Part shown: in pieces, positions 58,330-64,000 of the stretch
How the letters are laid out: every line of letters begins with the position of its first letter
Numbering within the stretch: position 1 is the stretch's first letter
DNA from: Deltaproteobacteria bacterium
GTDB taxonomy: Bacteria > Myxococcota_A > Polyangia > Polyangiales > Ga0077539
Reading direction: 5' to 3'
DNA length: 64,000 nucleotides
Assembly (NCBI GenBank): GCA_030694465.1
Contig: JAUXYJ010000054.1
Span: 186,001 to 250,000, forward strand
Program-made: the position numbers and the translations under genes
Notes under the pieces: generated by a model
What the model was told of the DNA's origin: nothing
Database searches by the model: none
The model's input: the letters and a program-made list of their open reading frames with translations, nothing else

Positions 58330-59862
58330 GTGATCAACTCGCGACGGGGACTACTCGGTGGCTTTGCAGTGGTGGGGCTTAGCGCGGGATGTGCGGTGGC
58401 TGAACCGCCCATGAGCACGCGCCGCGATGCGAGCACCTCGGATATCCAACAAGGCGAGGATTCGGCGGGGGCCAGCGACGCGGGCGTGGACAGCAACACG
58501 GCCGTCGCGGATGTCGTACGGCCGTCCGATGGCGGCTGCGGCGGCGGGAGGATCCTGTGCGCAGGTGCTTGCGTGGACGTCGGTTCGGACATCGCCCACT
58601 GTGGCGCTTGCGGGCGTGCCTGTCGCCCCAATCCCAACAGCCGCGCGGTGTGCGAGGCCGGCAGCTGTACACAGCTCTGCCTGACTGGTTTTGCCGACTG
58701 CGACGCATTGGCGACCAACGGGTGTGAGGTCAACCTCGGCAGCAATTCAGCTCACTGCGGACGCTGTGGACAAGCGTGCGTGTTTGCCAACAGCGCCCCC
58801 GTTTGTAGCGGCGGCGCGTGTGCAGCAGGGACATGCCTTGCTGGCTTTGGCAACTGCGATGGCAACGCGGCAAACGGGTGCGAGACCGCGATCAACTCCT
58901 CGGATCACTGCGGAGGCTGCGGCGTGCGCTGTGCGGGCGCGACCCCCGTGTGCGACGTAGGGCGCGGGATGTGCTCGAGCGGGTGCGGCGGCGCTGACAT
59001 GCGCTGCGGCTCAAGCTGCGTTAACACGACCACAGACACGGCCCACTGTGGTGGTTGCGACCGTCGCTGCACTGTGAGCAATGGCGTCCCGGGGTGCGCT
59101 GCCGGGGTCTGTGGGGTGCGCTCTTGTGCGGCTGGGTTTGCGGACTGCGATCGCGTCGCTGCCAACGGATGTGAGGCAAATTTGCAGACCGATCCCGTCA
59201 ACTGCACAGCGTGCGCGACTCGTCCGCCCGAGGTCTGCAATGGCCGCGATGACAACTGTGACGGCGTCGTCGATGAGGGCTTTCGAGGCGCCGCGAGCGA
59301 CGTCGCGTACAGCGCGTTGTCGGCACTCCACGCGCCGTGCTCTGCAGCAGGCGAGCGCGTCGGGCCCAATTGCAACGCCGCGATTTCGCGTTTTTGCGCG
59401 GGGCAACCCTGCGCGACGACGGGCTTTGGCCCAAGCGAAAACAGCCCAACGAGCGCGCTCGCGGTGTGCGTCGCCGCCGACGTCGTGGTGACGACCTACA
59501 CCGCGTTGCGAGGGTTTCTCAGCGTCTGTGATGGCGTGACACAGCGCTACGGGCTCGCCTGCAATGCTGCGATCCACCGGTTTTGCACAAACCGTGGGAT
59601 GACGAGCGGCTTTGGACCCATCGAGAACAGCGGCGACACCGCCGTCGTGAGCTGTGTTCGAGCCGGGAGCTCTCGGGTGTACGAGAGCTCCTACACCGAG
59701 GCCCGCGGACTGCACCCGGGCTGCGATGGTTCGACAGTGCGTATGGGCGGCGAGTGCAACGCAGCGTTTCATCGCTTTTGCACGGCGAGGGGCCACGTGA
59801 GCGGGTTTGGACCCATCGAAAATGACGGCGATCGACTGTTCTTGACCTGCGTCGATCGATAA
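58330..59862 (+). CDS. Cys-rich lipoprotein with MopE motif and three-fold C-terminal repeat
   Basis: GTG start at 58330. The signal NSRRGLLGGFAVVGLSAGC has twin Arg and a lipobox. Then come Cys-rich units with HCGxCGxxC (for example DIAHCGACGRAC, SAHCGRCGQAC and NGCEVNLGSN), one MopE-type NGRDDNCDGVVDEGF, and three copies of about 65 residues, each with CNAAxxRFC and GFGPxEN. The product is predicted exported and disulphide-rich, probably a cell-surface protein. It has its own short gap (24 bases) after rpoD. Confidence 0.83.
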   Translation: MINSRRGLLGGFAVVGLSAGCAVAEPPMSTRRDASTSDIQQGEDSAGASDAGVDSNTAVADVVRPSDGGCGGGRILCAGACVDVGSDIAHCGACGRACRPNPNSRAVCEAGSCTQLCLTGFADCDALATNGCEVNLGSNSAHCGRCGQACVFANSAPVCSGGACAAGTCLAGFGNCDGNAANGCETAINSSDHCGGCGVRCAGATPVCDVGRGMCSSGCGGADMRCGSSCVNTTTDTAHCGGCDRRCTVSNGVPGCAAGVCGVRSCAAGFADCDRVAANGCEANLQTDPVNCTACATRPPEVCNGRDDNCDGVVDEGFRGAASDVAYSALSALHAPCSAAGERVGPNCNAAISRFCAGQPCATTGFGPSENSPTSALAVCVAADVVVTTYTALRGFLSVCDGVTQRYGLACNAAIHRFCTNRGMTSGFGPIENSGDTAVVSCVRAGSSRVYESSYTEARGLHPGCDGSTVRMGGECNAAFHRFCTARGHVSGFGPIENDGDRLFLTCVDR

Positions 59863-59880
59863 GCGTGGCGCGCTCCCAAG

Positions 59881-60501
59881 CTACTCTTCGGTCTTGCGCT
59901 TACCGCGCATCAACAGCGGAGTCCGAGCGCCCGTCCGGTTGTAGCGAAACGCGTACGCGAGGCCCGCGAGTGCGCCGAGCACGTGCAAGGTCAACATGAT
60001 GGGCATCTGCACGATGCCACCAAGCACGGGCAATTTGGCGACGTAGAACATCGCGATCGCGACGAGCAGATAGGCACCGCCGGCGAGCAGTCCCTCGACA
60101 ATCGGGGCCGCGTATCCAAGCGCGAGAGGCGGAAAGAGCAAGCCCAAGATCGCGCCGGTGAAAATGGACTTTTTCTCCACTTTCTTCTCATCGCGGTCGA
60201 GGCCCAGTTGCGCTTTGACGACGTCACCGACGACCTCGTCCTTTAGCGATTTTGCACGAGAAAAGATGCTCTCGTCATCATCGCTGCTGCGCTCTTTGGT
60301 GCCGACCTTGCGCTCTGCGGTCGCGCTCGGTTTTGGCTCCGCTTTAGGGACGAGCTTCGCATCTCGTTGCAGATCTTCGAGCCACGACTCGACAGTCGCG
60401 CGAGGCAGCTCTGTGAGCACCATGAGATTGCGCACGGTGAGAGGTTTGCCGGAGGCCTGGGTCTCTTTGACAATGCGAGCGAACTCTTCTTTCGACGTCA
60501 C
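59881..60501 (-). CDS. Membrane protein with N-terminal helical domain, unknown
   Basis: GTG start. An N-terminal region (MTSKEEFARIVKETQ; VRNLMVLTELPRATVESWLEDLQ) looks like a helix-turn-helix-type or small helical domain. A charged linker follows, then three or four membrane helices (IFTGAILGLLFPPLALGYAAP; ALAGLAYAF) and a basic end (RGKRKTEE). It converges on the preceding Cys-rich gene with an 18-base gap. Family not recognised. Confidence 0.7.
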   Translation of the reverse strand: MTSKEEFARIVKETQASGKPLTVRNLMVLTELPRATVESWLEDLQRDAKLVPKAEPKPSATAERKVGTKERSSDDDESIFSRAKSLKDEVVGDVVKAQLGLDRDEKKVEKKSIFTGAILGLLFPPLALGYAAPIVEGLLAGGAYLLVAIAMFYVAKLPVLGGIVQMPIMLTLHVLGALAGLAYAFRYNRTGARTPLLMRGKRKTEE

Positions 60502-60570
60502 AAGCTAACGCTACCACGCTCCCCGCAAACTGCTGCACCGCAGGGCACGGTCATTCGGTAGCATCACGAG

Positions 60571-61368
60571 ATGCGCAAAGCGGACGACACTCCCGGCGCG
60601 GTGAGCCTGCCCGGACAAGGCCCCGCGATCGTGATGTTTCACGGGTTCACGGGGACGCCTTGGGACCTTGAGCCCATCGCGCAGCGGCTCGCACAGGAGG
60701 GTCACGCCGTCCATGTCCCGCTCTTGCGAGGTCACGGCACTCACGTCGGTGAGCTCGCGCATGTGCGATGGAGCGACTGGTTGACCGACGCGCTGACCAC
60801 GATCGACGAGGCCCTGGTGTCGCACGATCATGTGATTGTACTGGGATTTTCGCTGGGATCTCTACTGGCGCTTGTCGCTGGCCAAGCACGACAACATCAG
60901 GGCGTGCTCGCGGTGGGACTGCTGGCCCCGGCGCTGCAGCTGGTCTCTTTGGACGGCTGGGTGCTGCGAATGGCCGAGCGTTGCGGGCGCTTTTTGCCCG
61001 ATGTTCGCATCCCCAAATGGGCCGGAAGCGACGCTCATGACCCTCGGTTTCGCTGGAAAAATCCAGCCTATCGGACACAACCACTCCGACCCGCGCGAGA
61101 GATCCTCGTGGGCCAACGCGCAGCACGCGAAGCCGCGGTCTCGCTGACCCTCCCGACGCTCATCGTGCATGGTCGACTCGACGAGACCACACCAGTCAGC
61201 GCGGCGCTCGAGCTCGCACAGATCGCCAGCCGTGCGCGCGTCGAAATGCACCTTCTGTCGCGCTCCGCTCACCTGATCGCTCGCGACGTAGAGAGCGAAT
61301 CAGTCAGCGCGATCGTGAGCACATTTGTCGAGCGAATATGCTCACAGAATAAGATACTTGCCACATGA
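60571..61368 (+). CDS. Alpha/beta-hydrolase, carboxylesterase/monoacylglycerol-lipase type
   Basis: Shows MFHGFTGTPWDLEPIAQRLAQ, then LLRGHGTHVGE and nucleophile elbow VLGFSLGSLLAL, the acid in IVHGRLDETTP and the His in SRSAHLIARD. This matches Est30-like carboxylesterases and bacterial monoacylglycerol lipases. 265 residues, no signal peptide. Glycerol kinase follows 27 bases later, so release of glycerol from acylglycerols is a plausible role. Confidence 0.9.
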   Translation: MRKADDTPGAVSLPGQGPAIVMFHGFTGTPWDLEPIAQRLAQEGHAVHVPLLRGHGTHVGELAHVRWSDWLTDALTTIDEALVSHDHVIVLGFSLGSLLALVAGQARQHQGVLAVGLLAPALQLVSLDGWVLRMAERCGRFLPDVRIPKWAGSDAHDPRFRWKNPAYRTQPLRPAREILVGQRAAREAAVSLTLPTLIVHGRLDETTPVSAALELAQIASRARVEMHLLSRSAHLIARDVESESVSAIVSTFVERICSQNKILAT

Positions 61369-61395
61369 TGAGCCAACACACCGGATGGAGCCACG

Positions 61396-62904
61396 ATGAG
61401 TGATCGATGGATTCTTGCCTTGGATCAAGGCACGACAAGCACAACTGTTTTGCTCTTGGATTCGAGCAATTTCTCGATCCAAGGTCGGATGACGGTCGAA
61501 GTCCCACAGCATTTTCCGGCGCCAGGCCAGGTCGAGCACGACCCCGATGTGATTTGGCAGGGCGTGCTGATGGCCATCGACGGCGCGCTCAAATCCACAG
61601 GCGTTGCGAACGCGAGCGAGCGGATTGGCGCGATTGGGATCACCAACCAGCGCGAGACCACGGTGCTCTGGGATCGTCGAACAGGCCAGCCCGTGCATCG
61701 GGCGATCGTCTGGCAGGACCGCCGAACGGCACCGCACTGCCAGACCCTGAAGGCCCAAGGCGCCGAGCGATTGGTCTTTGAAAAAGCGGGGCTCTTGCTC
61801 GATCCGTATTTTTCGGGGACCAAGCTTCGGTGGCTCTTGGATCACGTCGAAAATGCGCGTCCGCGAGCCGAGCGCGGTGAGCTTGCGTTTGGCACCATCG
61901 ATTCGTGGCTGATCTACAAGCTCTCGGGAGGCGCGGTGCACTGCACCGATGTGACGAACGCCTCGCGCACCATGATGATGGATCTTCGGACGCTCGCGTG
62001 GGACGAGACGCTGCTCGCGACGCTGGGCGTCCCAGACTCGGTGCTTCCGCAGATCGTCGGGAGCGCAGAGGTCGTCGCGACGACCAAGGGGATCGCGGGA
62101 CTTCGAGACGGCATTGTGATCAGCGGGATCGCAGGCGATCAACAAGCGGCCCTGTTTGGTCAAGGCTGCTATCGCTCGGGCGACGTGAAGTGCACCTACG
62201 GGACCGGAGCCTTCATCCTGATGAACATCGGGGACAAACCGCTGCCCTCGAGGCACCGCTTGCTCACCACAGTCGCTTGGAAAATCGCAGATCAAACCAC
62301 GTACGCGATGGAGGGAAGCTCGTTCATCGCGGGGGCCGCAGTGCAGTGGCTTCGGGACGGCCTCGGGATCATTTCGCACGCGTCGGAGATCGAAGCGTTG
62401 GCTCGCACAGTGAGCGACGCGGGCGAGTGTGTGTTCGTTCCGGCGCTCACGGGGCTGGGCGCTCCACATTGGGCGCCCGAAGCGCGTGGGTTAATCACGG
62501 GAATCGGTAGGGATACCACCCGCGCACACCTCGCACGCGCGACGCTCGACGGCATCGCCCTCTCGATCGCGGACCTAGTCGCTGCCATGGAGAGCGACGC
62601 AGGCGAGAAAGTACGAAGCATTCGTGTCGACGGTGGCGCCTCTGCAAACGGCCTATTGATGGAGCTTCAAGCCGCCCTCGCGCGGGCCGAGGTGTTGCGC
62701 CCCGCGGTTCTCGAGACCACCGCGCTGGGTGCTGGAATGCTTGCCGCGATCGGGGCGGGCTTGTGCCCGTCGATGGACGCCCTGCCTCAGTTGCCGATCA
62801 GTCAACGGTTTGACGGCGCTGCGATGCAGGGGATGGATGCATTGCAAGACCGCTGGCGGACGGCGATCCGTCGGACACTGCTCGTCGCAGCGACGAGCGC
62901 CTAG
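61396..62904 (+). CDS. glpK: Glycerol kinase
   Basis: Phosphorylates glycerol to glycerol-3-phosphate. The FGGY-kinase pattern is complete: LALDQGTTSTTVLLLD, GITNQRETTVLWDR, AIVWQDRRTAPHC, GTIDSWLIYKLSGG, DVTNASRTMMMDL, GISGIAGDQQAALFGQ (with the start of the motif reading VISGIAGDQQ), KCTYGTGAFILMN, and C-terminal VDGGASANGLLMELQAAL. 502 residues. No glpF or glpD is next to it. It probably shares a transcript with the esterase. Confidence 0.96.
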   Translation: MSDRWILALDQGTTSTTVLLLDSSNFSIQGRMTVEVPQHFPAPGQVEHDPDVIWQGVLMAIDGALKSTGVANASERIGAIGITNQRETTVLWDRRTGQPVHRAIVWQDRRTAPHCQTLKAQGAERLVFEKAGLLLDPYFSGTKLRWLLDHVENARPRAERGELAFGTIDSWLIYKLSGGAVHCTDVTNASRTMMMDLRTLAWDETLLATLGVPDSVLPQIVGSAEVVATTKGIAGLRDGIVISGIAGDQQAALFGQGCYRSGDVKCTYGTGAFILMNIGDKPLPSRHRLLTTVAWKIADQTTYAMEGSSFIAGAAVQWLRDGLGIISHASEIEALARTVSDAGECVFVPALTGLGAPHWAPEARGLITGIGRDTTRAHLARATLDGIALSIADLVAAMESDAGEKVRSIRVDGGASANGLLMELQAALARAEVLRPAVLETTALGAGMLAAIGAGLCPSMDALPQLPISQRFDGAAMQGMDALQDRWRTAIRRTLLVAATSA

Positions 62905-63212
62905 CGACAAATTGGCGTTGGCGTACCTGGGGCTGAACGCAGTAAACTCCCGCTTGGCGATAGAACTTATCTCGCTGCGCGATTGTGCGATGCCATGTCA
63001 GCTCGCAGCCTTCATTCGCTCAGCGAGCAGCACGTGGACCCGGAACGTGCAGAGGGACTCTCGACGCAGCGCTCTTGATTGCAGTAAACGCCTGCAATTT
63101 TACTGAGAATGCACCGTGAGCCTCTGCACCTTCAGTGCGCGTGCTGGACTCACTCAACAGCCCTTGTGCAACGATCCCGCCAATCCGCGCGCGAAGTCTG
63201 TGAGCTCCACTG
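62905..63212. other. Gap between glpK and UPF0158 gene, no gene seen
   Basis: Stop codons break all frames within about 60 codons and no family signal, hairpin with T-run or tRNA is visible. Confidence 0.5.
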
Positions 63213-63899
63213 ATGACTGATGAATCGAATGGTGCGGAACTACCGCAGGCCGAAGGCCGACTTTTAGAGCTTAGCTGGGAGGCACTTGAAGACGCGTTTG
63301 AGAACAACGCTCCCGAAGTGCACAGCTACCTCAATTTGCTCACCGGCGAAGTGCTTCGCGTGGTGGACGGCGTCGCCGACCCCGCGATGCATCAACGGAT
63401 CGCCGGAGACGCGGACTACCTCCGAGTCGACCCGGTCTCGTCGCGTGAGCAATATCGCTGGATGGAGCGCTTCATCGCGATCGTGACCGAGCCCGATTTA
63501 CGCGCCAGACTTGTCGCGTCGATAGACGGCAAGGGTGCATTTCGTCGCTTCAAAGACGTGTTAATGGCGTTTCCGGTCGAACGCGAAAAGTGGTTCGAGT
63601 TTCGGACAGAGCGTCTGCGCTCGTGCATGGATGGATGGCTTGAGGCACACAAAATTCGAGCCACACCCAGGCCCGCGTGGGTCGCGCCTGAGCCCGAATC
63701 CCCTGACGGGAGCGTCGATCCGACAAGCGAGGCGCTGCGCCGCGCGAGGGCAGGGGTCGAGAGCTTGCGTCGGCGATTGCACGACGTCGTCGATCTGGTG
63801 CCGCCACGAGAGATCGAGACAGCCATCGCCTTTCTCGAATTCTTGTCCGAGAGGCGCCACGACGCGCTGGCACGCTCAACCGAATTTCCTGAAGAATAA
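63213..63899 (+). CDS. UPF0158-family protein
   Basis: The pattern VHSYLNLLTGEVLRVVDG, YLRVDPVSSREQYRWMERFI, LRARLVASIDGKGAFRRFKD and EREKWFEFRTERLRSCMDGW is that of UPF0158 proteins, widespread but of unknown function. A C-terminal helical extension (about 155-228) is extra. The next coding region starts ten bases downstream. Confidence 0.88.
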   Translation: MTDESNGAELPQAEGRLLELSWEALEDAFENNAPEVHSYLNLLTGEVLRVVDGVADPAMHQRIAGDADYLRVDPVSSREQYRWMERFIAIVTEPDLRARLVASIDGKGAFRRFKDVLMAFPVEREKWFEFRTERLRSCMDGWLEAHKIRATPRPAWVAPEPESPDGSVDPTSEALRRARAGVESLRRRLHDVVDLVPPREIETAIAFLEFLSERRHDALARSTEFPEE

Positions 63900-63908
63900 A
63901 CCACCCCA

Positions 63909-64000
63909 ATGCTGCGGCTGTTGCTTTCACGGTGTGTGCTTGTGCTGTGCTCAGCCGTCGCGCTGTGGCCGCGCGCAGCCATCGCCCAGCCGGCAGTCAC
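63909..64000 (+). CDS. Exported protein, N-terminus only (cut by window edge)
   Basis: ATG at 63909 opens a frame to the end of the window. The 30 codons visible encode a signal peptide (MLRLLLSRCVLVLCSAVALW then PRAAIAQPAV) with a good cleavage site after AIA. It is ten bases after the UPF0158 stop and probably in the same operon. The mature protein lies outside. Confidence 0.7.
   Translation, partial: MLRLLLSRCVLVLCSAVALWPRAAIAQPAV

Noticed and set aside
61342..62469. Minus-strand frame of 375 codons
   Set aside because: Antisense to glpK, which has full family motifs.

Overview
The window is a GC-rich, densely coded bacterial chromosome segment with about 50 protein genes and one tRNA. 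It has no rRNA, CRISPR array or recognisable insertion sequence. Several traits together point to a myxobacterium-like member of the Myxococcota, although no marker gene was compared with a database. These are two eukaryotic-type Ser/Thr kinases, several FHA-domain proteins, a PP2C phosphatase, a sigma54-activator-like regulator, many lipoproteins, Cys-rich exported proteins with MopE-type DDNCDG motifs, and frequent GTG starts.

Layout. 1-7 kb: an edge-truncated Ser/Thr kinase, an eroded metallophosphoesterase, a DUF21/CBS membrane protein, RecN, and a LytS/LytR-type two-component pair. 7-14 kb: a tightly overlapping cluster of an orphan GspE/PilB ATPase, a Ycf46-like AAA ATPase, a GAF/AAA+ regulator with a degenerate GAFTGA loop, and a Ser/Thr kinase with a polytopic tail. 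14-24 kb: small membrane and lipoproteins, a DEDDh exonuclease beside a possible helicase-associated protein, a patatin, a BtuF-like binding protein and two transporters. 23.9-25.1 kb: debris of a Hint-domain protein beside tRNA-Thr(CGT). 25-27 kb: threonine aldolase and a TPR lipoprotein. 28-34 kb: a signalling island (zinc-ribbon/FHA, PP2C, FHA-protease, FHA-GAF-cyclase). 34-43 kb: AccA, a VolA-like lipase with a beta-barrel partner, a MopE lipoprotein, and a divergent RelA/SpoT-fold protein. 43-50 kb: ParA, Lon, a membrane metallopeptidase, BirA and NadC. 51-64 kb: a phosphodiester glycosidase-family protein, HAD/CPBP/Mpo1-like genes, the dnaG-rpoD operon, a Cys-rich lipoprotein with a three-fold C-terminal repeat, an esterase with glycerol kinase, and a UPF0158 protein.

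How the genes may work together. Housekeeping functions (RecN, Lon, DnaG, RpoD, AccA, BirA, NadC, GlpK) are interleaved with lineage-type signalling. The FHA/PP2C/kinase genes form a plausible phosphothreonine network with a second-messenger output (the class III cyclase) and a protease output. Lipid use recurs: a patatin, a VolA-like lipase with a barrel, and an esterase followed by glycerol kinase. The most unusual items are the RelA/SpoT-fold protein at 41803-42996, the transmembrane FHA-protease, the GspE-AAA-regulator-kinase cluster, and the pseudo-phosphoesterase.
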